A stretch of DNA of 64,000 nucleotides from Jiangella aurantiaca (lineage in GTDB: Bacteria; Actinomycetota; Actinomycetes; Jiangellales; Jiangellaceae). Location of the stretch: positions 62,001 to 126,000 of the forward strand of contig NZ_SMLB01000006.1 of assembly GCF_004349105.1 (NCBI RefSeq). Reading direction: 5' to 3'. This document shows, one piece after another, positions 1 through 8,488 of this stretch (the first letter of the stretch is position 1; each line of letters starts with the position of its first letter). The notes beneath the pieces were generated by a model, which worked only from the letters and a program-made list of their open reading frames with translations, did not search any database and had not been told where the DNA came from. The translations under genes and the position numbers were made by a program.

Positions 1-170
1 CAGAAGGACATCCGCAGCTTGTCGAGGTCGGTGTCGAGGAGCGTCACGTCGGCGCCCATGCCGAAGGCGATGTTGGCGGCGTTCTGGCCCGAGGCGCCCG
101 CACCGATGATCACGACCTTCGCCTGGGCGACGCCGCCGAGCAGGACGCCGCAGCCGCCCTGCGCTCTCAT
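1..170 (-). pseudogene. ald: alanine dehydrogenase fragment (NAD-binding part)
   Basis: Read on the minus strand, this stretch encodes MRAQGGCGVLLGG followed by a Rossmann segment with the GAGASG dinucleotide-binding glycines, then GMGADVTLLDTDLDKLR. This matches the middle of bacterial alanine dehydrogenase (L-alanine to pyruvate and ammonia, NAD-dependent). In the family about 140-160 residues precede this point. Here the preceding DNA (171-230) is open but does not resemble the Ald N-terminus, and then reaches the terminator of the next gene. The 5' half is therefore missing. The 3' end lies beyond the window edge. I infer a decayed or rearranged remnant; the ATG at 168-170 corresponds to an internal Met of intact proteins. 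Confidence 0.7.
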
Positions 171-241
171 CAGGCAGGCGCGCGGCCCGCCGGCGCCGGG
201 CGTCCGGCCGATCCTGCCAGGCCTGAGTGCGTGCGGCAGGT

Positions 242-274
242 GCGGCGCGCCAGGCGTGATGCCTGGCGCGCCGC
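242..274 (-). terminator. strong hairpin terminator
   Basis: A perfect 14-bp inverted repeat (arms 242-255 and 261-274, 5-nt loop) lies 23 bp past the stop codon of the LVIVD-repeat gene. It has no long T-tract, as is usual for actinobacterial terminators. It also separates that gene from the ald fragment. Confidence 0.75.
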
Positions 275-296
275 GTCTGCCGGTGGGTCCGGTGAT

Positions 297-2108
297 TCAG
301 CTGAGCGCGTCGATCAGATCCAGCAGCGCTTCCTTGAGCGTGGCCTGGCCGGCAGAGTCGTCGACTCGGCTGACGGCGTTGTTCAGCTGATTCAACGCCG
401 AAGCGGTCTCTCCCTTGTCGGCCAGCTTCTCGGCCTTGTCAACAGCCTGTCGGACCTTGTCGGCGGTCTTGGCATCGATGTCGGCGGCCCGGACCACCTG
501 GTCGAGGTTGGCAAGCACCACGGCGAAGCTCGGCGCCGCGACCAGCTCGGACATCAGCTGGGAGTTGAACTGGTCCAGCTGTACCTCGGAGGCCGCCTCG
601 ATTTCGTTCGCGGTCAGCTGCTCGTTCGCCAACAGCCCGTACGTGTCGAAGCCACGGGCGATCTCGGTGCCGTAGATGTAGCCGTTGTACCAGTAGGTCG
701 ACCACAAGCCACCGAGATTGAGCCCAGAAGGGTTCGGGGAATTGATCGGGCCACGGTCGAAGAAGGCGATCTCGACCGGGTTCGCGGTATCGGTGAAGTC
801 GACGACCGAGATGCCGCCCTGGTACCAGGCCTGTACGTAGATGTCGCGATTGGGGACTGGGATGACGGACGAGTTGTGCGCCACGCAGTTCTCCTGCGAC
901 GTCTGCGCCGCGGGCATCTTGTAGTAGCTCGCGAACTCCATCTTCCCGTCGACGATGTCGAACAGTGCGTCGGCACCCCACTCCGGCAGGTCGGTCACCC
1001 GGCAGCGGGCGGCGGTGCCGCCACCCCACTCGTCGGTGAACATGACCTTGGTGCCGTCGTTGCTGAACTGGGCCGAGTGCCAGTAGGAGAAGTTCGGGTC
1101 GGAGACCGCGTCCAGGCGCACCGGGTGCACTGGGTCGGAGATGTCCAGCAGGATGCCGTTGCCCTGGCAGGCGGCGGCGAGCAGCCCGACCTCCGGGAAC
1201 GCGCTGACGTCGTGGCAGGTGTTGGTGTTGGGCAGCGGTGAGTAGGGCGTACCGGACGGGTGCAGAGCGCCAGGAAGGGTGTTCTGCAGGCCGTTGAAGG
1301 CGCCCGTGGCGGGGTCGGTGAAGATCCGCGGTTGGCTGACGACCTCGGCCTCTTCGGGAGCGTCCAACGGGACCTTGATGACGTCGATGCGCCACTGCGT
1401 CGGGTTGCCGCTGGTCACCGGTGCCTGAGTGAGAGCAGCGTTCTCGCACCCCGGCAGCTCCAGCGGCGACCGCACCCCTGCGGTGCCCGAGTTGTAGATG
1501 TAGAGGTTGTGCGGGTCGTCCGGGTCGGTGACCAGCGTGTGGGTGTGCGAGCCGCGGCAGAGCTGCACGCCAGGCAGCTGGACCGGGTTGTCGAGGTCAC
1601 TGATGTCGAAGATGCGCACGCCGCGGAACCGCTCCGGGTTCACCGCGCCGGGTGCGCCCTGCGTGCCGCAGTCGATGCGCCCACGCGTCTCCTCGACCGA
1701 GATGAAGAGCAGGTCTCCGAACACCGAAGGGTCACCCTGGCCGCCCGGGCAGACGAACGAGCTGCGCAGGACCGGGTTGGTCTGGTCGGAGATGTCGTAG
1801 ATCTGGAAGCCGTTGAAGCTGCCGACGATCGCGTGGTCGCCGGTGAATGCCAGGTCGGAGTTGACGAACCCGAAGTTGCCCGGCGGGGCGTCGAACGGTG
1901 CTACCCGCGGGTCGTTGTCGAGCAGGTCAAGGTTGCTGCTGGCTTCTGACCAGGGGAAATACCCCGGCTCGAGGCCGACCCGAGGGTCGTCGTCCTGCGC
2001 GGAAGCCGCCGCGGGGAGAAGGCCGCCGAGCAGGACCATGGCCCCGATGACCATGACGCTGCGGCGGCGCCTGATGCGCGGTTTCCGTGTGGGAACTGCT
2101 GGCTTCAT
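297..2108 (-). CDS. secreted LVIVD-repeat protein with C-terminal FIMAH domain
   Basis: 603 aa. I chose the ATG at 2108 because GGAGGTGGAGAG lies just upstream; the frame is open further 5' but without a ribosome site. Residues 1-37 form a Sec-type signal peptide: a basic RIRRRRS n-region, a hydrophobic core, and an ASA cleavage site before QDDD. The mature part contains several beta-propeller-like LVIVD repeats (phrases such as 'IYDISDQTNPV', 'VRIFDISDLDNPV', 'ISVVDFTDTANPVEI') and paired Cys suggesting disulfides. The last ~85 residues (LDQVVRAADIDAKTADKVRQ and following) are helical and match the FIMAH domain found at the C-terminus of secreted actinobacterial proteins. It is extracellular, and the biochemical role is unknown. 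It is divergent from the DUF305 lipoprotein gene with about 95 bp between starts, so the two may share a regulatory region. Confidence 0.8.
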   Translation of the reverse strand: MKPAVPTRKPRIRRRRSVMVIGAMVLLGGLLPAAASAQDDDPRVGLEPGYFPWSEASSNLDLLDNDPRVAPFDAPPGNFGFVNSDLAFTGDHAIVGSFNGFQIYDISDQTNPVLRSSFVCPGGQGDPSVFGDLLFISVEETRGRIDCGTQGAPGAVNPERFRGVRIFDISDLDNPVQLPGVQLCRGSHTHTLVTDPDDPHNLYIYNSGTAGVRSPLELPGCENAALTQAPVTSGNPTQWRIDVIKVPLDAPEEAEVVSQPRIFTDPATGAFNGLQNTLPGALHPSGTPYSPLPNTNTCHDVSAFPEVGLLAAACQGNGILLDISDPVHPVRLDAVSDPNFSYWHSAQFSNDGTKVMFTDEWGGGTAARCRVTDLPEWGADALFDIVDGKMEFASYYKMPAAQTSQENCVAHNSSVIPVPNRDIYVQAWYQGGISVVDFTDTANPVEIAFFDRGPINSPNPSGLNLGGLWSTYWYNGYIYGTEIARGFDTYGLLANEQLTANEIEAASEVQLDQFNSQLMSELVAAPSFAVVLANLDQVVRAADIDAKTADKVRQAVDKAEKLADKGETASALNQLNNAVSRVDDSAGQATLKEALLDLIDALS

Positions 2109-2203
2109 TGCCACGGGCTCTCCACCTCCGAAGTACCGATCCGGGCATAAGCTGCGAAGGCCTACTATTCTCTGATTCCAGACATTTGGGGAGATCACTG
2201 TCG

Positions 2204-2890
2204 ATGTTGATCGCTCGCCGAACGCTCATCGCCGTGCTGGCGGTCGGCGTCGCCGCGGGGTGTACGTCCGACGACGAGGCGGACCCACCTCCGGTCGTCC
2301 AGCTCGGCGCGCCGGGCGAGACGGGCACACCGCTCACCGACGGCGAGGTCTCTGGGCTGGACCAGCCCGAGCACACCGATGCGGACGTCGCTTTCGTCCA
2401 TGGCATGATCCAGCATCACGCGCAGGCGTTGGTCATGACCGACCTCGTGGCAGACCGCGCCGGTAGCGACGACCTCTCCCTGATGGCCGAGCGCATGGAC
2501 GTCTCCCAGCGCGACGAGATCGCCCTGCTGGAAGAGTGGCTGGTAAACCGGGGCGAGGACGTCCCCGACGCGTCCGGCGAGCACGGTCAGCACGGTCAGC
2601 ACGGTCAGCACGGCGAGGATGGCCAGTCGATGCCCGGCATGCTCACCGACGCTGACCTGGCCCGGCTGGAGGCCGCAACCGGCCGGGACTTCGACGAGCT
2701 GTTCCTTCTGTACATGATCCGCCACCACGAGGGCGCATTGGTCATGGTCGGCGAGCTGCTCTCCGGCGGTGAAGGCGGCCAGGAGTCCGCGCTGTTCCAG
2801 CTCGCCCAGCACATCGACTCCGACCAGAGCATCGAGATCGCCCGGATGAAGAGCCTGCTGGCAGAGATAGCGGCATCCCCGGGCTCTTGA
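2204..2890 (+). CDS. DUF305 lipoprotein
   Basis: 228 aa, starting at ATG 2204 behind GGGGAG (2188-2193). The N-terminus is a lipoprotein signal peptide with lipobox VAAGC, so Cys20 would be lipidated and the protein anchored outside the membrane. It has the two diagnostic DUF305 helices, HGMIQHHAQALVM and YMIRHHEGALVM. These come from a ferritin-like four-helix fold in which the His and Met residues are thought to bind metal (copper-binding CopM is a relative). A low-complexity HGQHGQHGQHGEDG insert lies between the two halves. A plausible -10 (TACTAT, 2163-2168) precedes it. The metal role is inferred from the family. Confidence 0.85.
   Translation: MLIARRTLIAVLAVGVAAGCTSDDEADPPPVVQLGAPGETGTPLTDGEVSGLDQPEHTDADVAFVHGMIQHHAQALVMTDLVADRAGSDDLSLMAERMDVSQRDEIALLEEWLVNRGEDVPDASGEHGQHGQHGQHGEDGQSMPGMLTDADLARLEAATGRDFDELFLLYMIRHHEGALVMVGELLSGGEGGQESALFQLAQHIDSDQSIEIARMKSLLAEIAASPGS
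2582..2608 (+). repeat. three tandem 9-bp repeats (CACGGTCAG)
   Basis: Three exact copies of CACGGTCAG, followed by a diverged fourth (CACGGCGAG), encode the His-Gly-Gln linker of the DUF305 protein. Repeat number could vary by slippage and would change the number of His residues. Confidence 0.9.
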
Positions 2891-2908
2891 GCGACCGGCT
2901 ACTCAGGC

Positions 2909-3136
2909 TCAGACCTCGCGTTTCGCGCCGAGGCACTCGATCAGGTTGCAGGCCGCGGCAGAGGTCGGCAGACCCATCTGCCACGCGGGCGGCCGCTGCA
3001 TCGAGCATCGCCGGCTTCTCGGGCGTGAACAGCCAGACCTCGAGGTTCCGTCGTACCCGCCGTCGGCGCACCCGTCCGTGACCCACTTCAGCAGGTCGAA
3101 CCGCGCCACGGTCAGGTAGTCAGGTGCACGTCCCAT
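2909..3136 (-). pseudogene. possible decayed ORF, unknown
   Basis: The minus strand reads MGRAPDYLTVARFDLLKWV with protein-like composition. The better-looking continuation (EVWLFTPEKPAMLDAAAARV) is in another frame from about 3045 downward, as if a frameshift had occurred. I do not recognise the family. It may be a gene remnant or chance. Confidence 0.25.
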
Positions 3137-3390
3137 CAGTCTCCCCTGGGGTCCGTGACGGTCCGCAGGTCATCCTGACATTGATCCGTTCAAGGCATCA
3201 CGTTGCCTCCGACTTCGTGTCGAGGATCGGGCGCTGCACAGCTGGCGTCTCGCTGCGGCCGGATACGAGCGATGGGAAGGCTCGCGCGACGCGACGTCGA
3301 GAACGTACCTGAGGAATAGCCACCCTGCAGGGGTTGCCGCAGGGGCGCTCACCGGCAGAGGGCGCGCGGACCATCAGGCTAGTTGAACCA

Positions 3391-3493
3391 TCACCAACAT
3401 TTCCGCTGGTGAAGCGTATATTCCAGAGTGTCCGAGGAGGGATTTGCCCACCTGGACTCACCCTTCGGGTCACCCTTGACCTGGCTCGATGAC
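3391..3493 (+). repeat. direct repeat copy A flanking the catabolic module
   Basis: About 100 bp, clearly similar to 14001-14098 in the same orientation. Shared blocks include ACATTTCCGCTGGTGA, GTCCGAGGAGG and TTGCCCACCTGGACTCACCC, and similarity continues weakly to CTCGATGA/GCGATGA. The two copies bracket the 10.6 kb that holds the ABC-transporter operon. The block 3428-3446 also matches the 3' end of the tRNA-Leu gene at 34928-34946 in 17 of 19 positions. I infer the end of a mobile element or a degenerate attachment site. Confidence 0.7.
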
Positions 3494-3688
3494 CTCGCGG
3501 GATGCGCCTTGTGCACGTTGCCTCGTACACAGCCGTCGACGGCGAGGGGTGTCCGTGACTGGGTCAGCGGCCATGGCCCAGGCGAGGACGGGACGGCGCG
3601 CACGAACCCGCCGGCCGGCGTGCACGACCCCGGCATGCCCACAGGCCGTTGTTCACCTGGCTGGCGCCGCGCCTTGGTGCTCCGCCGG

Positions 3689-4900
3689 TCAGGGGGCGGG
3701 GCGCACCGGAGTGGACAGCGCCTGGCCGATGCGGGCCAGCACGGCTGCCGGCGCCATGCCGTAGTTGTAGAAGTCCACCGCGTCGGCGCCGCATGCGGCG
3801 GCTGCCTGCAGCTTGGCAGTGAGGTCGGCGGCGTCCGGACTGTCGGGCGGGCCGGGGCGCAGCACGACGCGTAGCGGGACGTGTGCGCCCAGCGTCCTGG
3901 CGTACGAGCGGACGTCGGCCTCGAACCGGAGTGGATCGCGGACGTAGGCGAGGACGGCGTAACCATCGACGGCGCCGGCGAGGGCGGCGGGGTCGATGCC
4001 GAGCTGCCAGGCCTGGGCGGCGGCGGCGGGGCCCTCGGGTCGTCCGTCGTCGTAGCCGAGGGCGGCACCGGTGAGGTCGAGGAAGATCAGCGATCCGCCG
4101 CCCCGCTGGACGGCGGACCGGACATGATGGACCAGGTCGGTGACGATGGCGATGCGTGCGGCGACAGCCCGTTCGAGGTCGGCGCCTACGACGTCGCAGA
4201 GTGCGTCCAGGCGGGTGGGGGAGCCCGGCCGCTCATGCGCCACCACCGCGTCCACGTGCGTGCGGACGGCGGTGGCGAGCCGGTCGGGGTCTGCCCCGGC
4301 GCTTCCCATGCCCCTGCGGCACCGGTCACAGAAGCAGATTCCGAGCAGGATCCGTTCAGCGGCGGGCAGGTCGGCGAAGTAGCGCTCGTGGTGGTCGCCG
4401 TGGGTGAACGGCAGGAAACCGAGCGCCTCGGCGACCACCGGTACGCCGGCGCCGGTGACCGTGCTGGCCAGCGCCGCGGCGTACGACGCAACGTCGGGGT
4501 GCGCCGGGCAGAGGTTGGACCGCAGCCGGTCGCCGAACGCCGTCTGCATCGTGACCTCGGGGTGGGCCGTGCCGAGCGTCGAGTTGTGCAGGAACACCGT
4601 CCAGCCGGAGACCGGGACCCCCGAGCTCAGCAGAGCCTTCACCGCAGCACGTTCCAGTTCCGGCTGCAGCGGCGGAACCAGTCGCGACGCAGCCCAGAGC
4701 TCCGGGTCCGGGTCGAGGAACACGCCGTCGTCGCGGTAGACCAGCCGGCCGTCACGACGGCGGGGGCAGAAGTCCCGGGCCCGGTGGTAGGCCAGCGCCA
4801 CCGTCAGTTCGTCGACGCCGAGCTTCGTCATTGTCTCGACGACGTGGTCCACACCCTCGTCGACCAGGTCGGACGGGAAGGTGTACAGCGATGTCCTCAC
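3689..4900 (-). CDS. TIM-barrel-like hypothetical protein beside the sugar operon
   Basis: 403 aa, starting at ATG 4900. I do not recognise a characterised family. It has the look of a glycoside-hydrolase-like (beta/alpha) barrel: alternating hydrophobic strands and helices, an ICFCDRCRRGM motif with three closely spaced Cys near the middle, and C-terminal VDFYNYGM where such barrels carry catalytic acids. There is no signal peptide, so it is probably cytoplasmic. It is transcribed divergently from the sugar-type ABC operon with only ~100 bp between the starts. A palindrome in that gap (4974-4985) could control both. By context it probably processes the imported compound; this is inference. 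Confidence 0.6.
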   Translation of the reverse strand: MRTSLYTFPSDLVDEGVDHVVETMTKLGVDELTVALAYHRARDFCPRRRDGRLVYRDDGVFLDPDPELWAASRLVPPLQPELERAAVKALLSSGVPVSGWTVFLHNSTLGTAHPEVTMQTAFGDRLRSNLCPAHPDVASYAAALASTVTGAGVPVVAEALGFLPFTHGDHHERYFADLPAAERILLGICFCDRCRRGMGSAGADPDRLATAVRTHVDAVVAHERPGSPTRLDALCDVVGADLERAVAARIAIVTDLVHHVRSAVQRGGGSLIFLDLTGAALGYDDGRPEGPAAAAQAWQLGIDPAALAGAVDGYAVLAYVRDPLRFEADVRSYARTLGAHVPLRVVLRPGPPDSPDAADLTAKLQAAAACGADAVDFYNYGMAPAAVLARIGQALSTPVRPAP

Positions 4901-4965
4901 GAATGGCCCCTCTCGACACGGATCCGCCGGTACGTTACCGGGACGTGAAACCTGGTCCGTCTATA

Positions 4966-5002
4966 TTGACAGGTTGACCGGTCAAGTTGCATCGTGTCCG
5001 GC
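4966..5002 (+). promoter_or_regulatory. promoter with embedded operator palindrome, probably leaderless
   Basis: A consensus -35 (TTGACA, 4966-4971), an 18-bp spacer and a weak -10 (CATCGT, 4990-4995) place the transcription start at about the ATG at 5003, which lacks a Shine-Dalgarno sequence. A perfect 12-bp palindrome, TTGACCGGTCAA (4974-4985), fills the spacer, an ideal position for repression. The likely ligand is the GntR/UTRA protein encoded in the operon (10190-11044). Confidence 0.5.
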
Positions 5003-6046
5003 ATGAACCGACTCCAGCGCATCGCCGCACCGATCATCGCGCTCACCGTCGCAGCGGCCGCGGCCGCCTGCGGGTCCTCCGGGGACGAGTCGTCCACGAC
5101 GGGCGGCGACGAGAGTTTCGTCATCGGGTTCGACGCCTACTGGCTGGGCAACAGCTGGTCGCAGCAGCTCCAGGCCGAATTCGAAGCCGCCGCTGAGCAG
5201 TACGACACGATCGACGACGTCATCTACACGCAGTCGGACAACGACGTGCAGCGCCAGATCTCCAACGTCGAGTCGATGATGGCGCAAGGCGTGGACGCGA
5301 TCGTCCTCACCCCGATTTCGCCGGACGCCGTCGTGCCGGTGATCAGGCGCGCCGAAGACGCCGGCATCAGGGTGGTCCTGGCCGGCAACCCGGCAGCCGA
5401 GCCCGTGTACACGGCGATGGTCAACGTCGACGACCACGAGTTCGGCCGCGCCGGCGCCGAATGGCTGGTCGAGAAGCTGGGCGGCCAAGGCAGCATCTTC
5501 GTCCTCAACGGGCTGGCCGGCAACCCGACCAGCGAGGCCCGGTTCGCCGGCGCCAAGGAGGTGTTCGACCAGAACCCGGGCATCGAGATCGTCGCGACGG
5601 CGAACGCCGACTGGGACCAGGCCGCTGCGCGGACCACTGTCGACAGCCTGCTCGCCGCGCATCCCGACGTCGACGGCGTGTGGTCGCAGGGCGGTTCCAT
5701 GACCATGGGTGCCATCGAGGCGTTCGAGGCCGCCGGTCACCAGCTCGTGCCGATGACTGGCGAGGACAGCAACGCGCTGCTGAAGAAGTGGACGGAGCTC
5801 ATCGCGGCGGGCGACGCCGGGTTCGACTCCATCGGCGTGTCCAAGCCCACGTGGCTGACGGCGCAGGCGCTGGACGTCGCGATGGAGGCGCTGGCCGGCG
5901 AGGAGGTCGAGCAGGACCAGATCATCGAGCCGTCGCTCATCACCGCCGACAACCTGGAGGAGTACGTCCGGCCCGACTTGCCCGACAGCTTCTGGTCCAA
6001 CACGCGCATGACCGACGACCAGATCATGCGGCTGTTCGAGGGCTGA
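5003..6046 (+). CDS. sugar ABC transporter substrate-binding lipoprotein
   Basis: 347 aa from ATG 5003 (an in-frame GTG lies at 4994). The lipoprotein signal has a lipobox ending in Cys23 (AAAAC-GSSG). The mature part is a periplasmic-binding-protein-1 fold of the ribose/xylose type: FVIGFDAYWLGNSW, then IDDVIYTQSDND, VDAIVLTPISPDAVVP, and a hinge near DGVWSQGGSMTMGAIEAF. It delivers a sugar-like ligand to the permeases encoded downstream. It is the first gene of the operon, 7 bp from the ATPase gene. The substrate cannot be read from sequence. Confidence 0.88.
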   Translation: MNRLQRIAAPIIALTVAAAAAACGSSGDESSTTGGDESFVIGFDAYWLGNSWSQQLQAEFEAAAEQYDTIDDVIYTQSDNDVQRQISNVESMMAQGVDAIVLTPISPDAVVPVIRRAEDAGIRVVLAGNPAAEPVYTAMVNVDDHEFGRAGAEWLVEKLGGQGSIFVLNGLAGNPTSEARFAGAKEVFDQNPGIEIVATANADWDQAAARTTVDSLLAAHPDVDGVWSQGGSMTMGAIEAFEAAGHQLVPMTGEDSNALLKKWTELIAAGDAGFDSIGVSKPTWLTAQALDVAMEALAGEEVEQDQIIEPSLITADNLEEYVRPDLPDSFWSNTRMTDDQIMRLFEG

Positions 6047-6053
6047 TCCGGTC

Positions 6054-7541
6054 GTGGACACCGTGCTGCTGGAGTGCCGCGGCCTCACCAAGGCGTTCGG
6101 CGCGACCCGTGCGATCGGCGACGTGTCGTTCACGGCACGGGCCGGCCGGGTCCTGGCGCTGGTCGGTGAGAACGGCGCCGGGAAGTCGACCTTGATGAAC
6201 ATGATCGCCGGCTCGGTCGCGCCGGACCGCGGTGAGGTCGCCGTCGGTGGCGAGCCGCTGCGGGGCGGGCCGGCCGCACACGCGGCGGCCGGCATCGCGA
6301 TGGTCCATCAGGAGCTGAGCCTCTTTCCGAACCTCACCGTCGCGGAGAACGTCCTCCTGGGCCGGGAGCCCCGTGGCTGGCTGGGCATCGACGACGGCCG
6401 GCTGGTGCGCCGAGTGGGTGCACTGCTCGACGACCTCGAGCTGGACATCGCGCCGTCCGCGCCGGTGTCCCGGCTGTCGCCGGGCCAGCGGCAGCTGGTC
6501 GAGATCGCCAAGGCGGTCGCCGTGGCGCCGCGTGTGCTCATCCTGGACGAGCCGACGTCGTCGCTGGAGAACCCGCAGGTCGATCTGTTGTATCGCATCA
6601 CCCGCAGGCTGACCGACGGCGGTGCCGCGGTGGTCCTCGTCTCCCACCGGCTCGATGAACTGTTCCGGTTCTGCGACGACGTCGTCGTGTTGCGCGGCGG
6701 CGTGAAGGTGGCGGAGAGCCGGATGAGCGACGTCACCCGCGACGGCCTGATCAGCGCGATGGTGGGCCGCGACGTCACGCAGCTGTATCCGCCGCGCGGA
6801 CGCGGCGACGGGACGCCGGTGGCCGGCCTGCGCGGTGTCAGCGGCGACGGCCTGCACGACGTGACCTTCACCGCGCGGGCGGGCGCGATCGCGGGTGTGG
6901 CCGGACTGGAAGGACACGGCCAGGCGCTCGTCGCGGAGATCCTCGCCGGGGCACGCGCGCCACGGGCCGGGACGGTGACGATCGACGGGAACCCGGTCCG
7001 GCTGCGCAGCCCGCGCGCGGCGGTCGGCCGGGGCATCGGGTACGTGCCCCCGGAGCGGCGCACCGAGGGGCTTCTGTTCGGCCTCGGCGTCGACGAGAAC
7101 GTGACGGTCGTCGCGGGGCGGGCCGTCAACGGCGGCTGGCTGCGCCGGCCGAAGCGCGAGGCCGCGGCCGTCGACCGGGTCGTCCGCCGGCTTCGCCTGA
7201 CGGCGTCATCGCAGCGCCAGCCGGTCAGTGAGCTGTCGGGCGGCAACCAGCAGAAGACGCTGTTCGGCCGGTGGATGCTGCATCCCGCGCTGCGAGTCCT
7301 CGTCCTCAACGATCCGACCCGCGGCGTCGACGTCGGCGCCCGCGCGGAGATCTACGGACTGCTGCGGGAGTTGGCCGATCGGGGCGTCGCGATCGTGCTG
7401 GTGTCCACCGACATGCAGGAACTGCTGGGGCTGGCCGACGAGATCACCGTGATGTACGACGGCCGGGTGACCGGCGTCCTCGATGGAGCGTCAGCGACGG
7501 AGGAGCAGGTCATGCGGTTGGCAGTAGGGGAGGCGGCATGA
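6054..7541 (+). CDS. sugar ABC transporter ATPase (RbsA/MglA type, two ATPase domains)
   Basis: 495 aa, GTG start. It is a tandem ATPase typical of ribose/galactose importers. The first domain has Walker A GENGAGKST (38-46), signature LSPGQRQ and Walker B LILDEPTSSL. The second has a degenerate Walker A (GLEGHGQ, normal for this family), signature LSGGNQQ and LNDPTRGVDVG. It energises import through the two permeases that follow. Its stop overlaps the next start (ATGA). Confidence 0.92.
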   Translation: MDTVLLECRGLTKAFGATRAIGDVSFTARAGRVLALVGENGAGKSTLMNMIAGSVAPDRGEVAVGGEPLRGGPAAHAAAGIAMVHQELSLFPNLTVAENVLLGREPRGWLGIDDGRLVRRVGALLDDLELDIAPSAPVSRLSPGQRQLVEIAKAVAVAPRVLILDEPTSSLENPQVDLLYRITRRLTDGGAAVVLVSHRLDELFRFCDDVVVLRGGVKVAESRMSDVTRDGLISAMVGRDVTQLYPPRGRGDGTPVAGLRGVSGDGLHDVTFTARAGAIAGVAGLEGHGQALVAEILAGARAPRAGTVTIDGNPVRLRSPRAAVGRGIGYVPPERRTEGLLFGLGVDENVTVVAGRAVNGGWLRRPKREAAAVDRVVRRLRLTASSQRQPVSELSGGNQQKTLFGRWMLHPALRVLVLNDPTRGVDVGARAEIYGLLRELADRGVAIVLVSTDMQELLGLADEITVMYDGRVTGVLDGASATEEQVMRLAVGEAA

Positions 7542-8488
7542 CGGTGATGCGGTTGCCGCTGGGCGCGAGCACCCGGTCCAGTCTGCGGGCCGGGTGGGGC
7601 CTCTGGGCGCTCGCGGTGCTGACGACCGCTGGGGCTGCCATCGCGCTCCCCGCCTTCCGGACGCCGACCAGCATGACGTCGCTGATGGCGTCGCTGGCGC
7701 CACTGCTCCTGGTGGCGACCGGGCAGGCCGTGGTCGTCCTGCTGGGTGGCATCGACCTGTCGGTCGGCGCCGTGCTGGGACTGGCGACGGTACTCGTGGC
7801 GACAACGGAGTCGGTGCCGGTGGCCGTGGCGCTCGCGCTGCTCGCCGGCTTGGCCGCGGGCGCGGCCAATGGCCTGGGCGTGCTGGCTGGCGTCAACCCA
7901 CTGATCATGACGTTCGCGGCCGGTGGCATCGTCCAGGGCATCGCGCTGTTGCGGCTCAGTGCGCCGGGCGGCGCGGTGCCTGGCGCCGTCATCGACGCAG
8001 TCACCTGGCAGGCCGGCACTGTCCCTGTCGCCTTCATGGCGGCGGTGGGGGTGCTGGCACTCGTGTGGTTCGCGACCACTCAGGCGCGTTGGGGCCGGCT
8101 GCTCCAAGCCGCCGGCTTCGCCTCTGACAACGCTCGGCGGCTGGGCCTGCCGGTCGGCCGGGTGACGCTGCTGGCGTACTCCGCGGCAGGGCTACTCGCG
8201 GCATTCGCCGGGCTGGCGGTCATCGCGCGGACCTACTCCGGCGACGCGTTGTCGGGGACGCCGTTCGTCCTGGACTCGGTGACCGCGGTGCTGGTGGCAG
8301 GCATCGCCCTGACCGGGGGCCGGGGATCGGTGCTCGCGGTGTTGCCGGCGGCGGTCCTGCTCGGCGTGGTGGACCAGGTCATCAGGCTGACCGGGACGAA
8401 CACCAACTACCAGTTCGTGCTGAAGGGACTGATCCTCATCGCCGCGATGTGGCTCTACCAGGCGGCCCGGCGACGGGAGCGCCCATGA
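7538..8488 (+). CDS. sugar ABC transporter permease 1 (RbsC-like)
   Basis: 316 aa, starting at ATG 7538 within the ATGA overlap with the ATPase gene. It has about eight to ten hydrophobic segments and the family motif GGIDLSVGAVLGL (the EAA-like loop region of ribose-type permeases), plus VLVAGIALTGGRGSV near the C-terminus. It forms the membrane channel, presumably as a heterodimer with the next gene product. Confidence 0.9.
   Translation: MTVMRLPLGASTRSSLRAGWGLWALAVLTTAGAAIALPAFRTPTSMTSLMASLAPLLLVATGQAVVVLLGGIDLSVGAVLGLATVLVATTESVPVAVALALLAGLAAGAANGLGVLAGVNPLIMTFAAGGIVQGIALLRLSAPGGAVPGAVIDAVTWQAGTVPVAFMAAVGVLALVWFATTQARWGRLLQAAGFASDNARRLGLPVGRVTLLAYSAAGLLAAFAGLAVIARTYSGDALSGTPFVLDSVTAVLVAGIALTGGRGSVLAVLPAAVLLGVVDQVIRLTGTNTNYQFVLKGLILIAAMWLYQAARRRERP

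Larger units (their letters stand above)
2891..3688. other. 800-bp intergenic stretch of decayed sequence
   Basis: No intact gene is visible. The left part holds a possible frameshifted remnant (2909-3136, minus) and the right part contains copy A of a ~100-bp direct repeat (3391-3493). The rest shows short chance open frames only. Confidence 0.6.
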
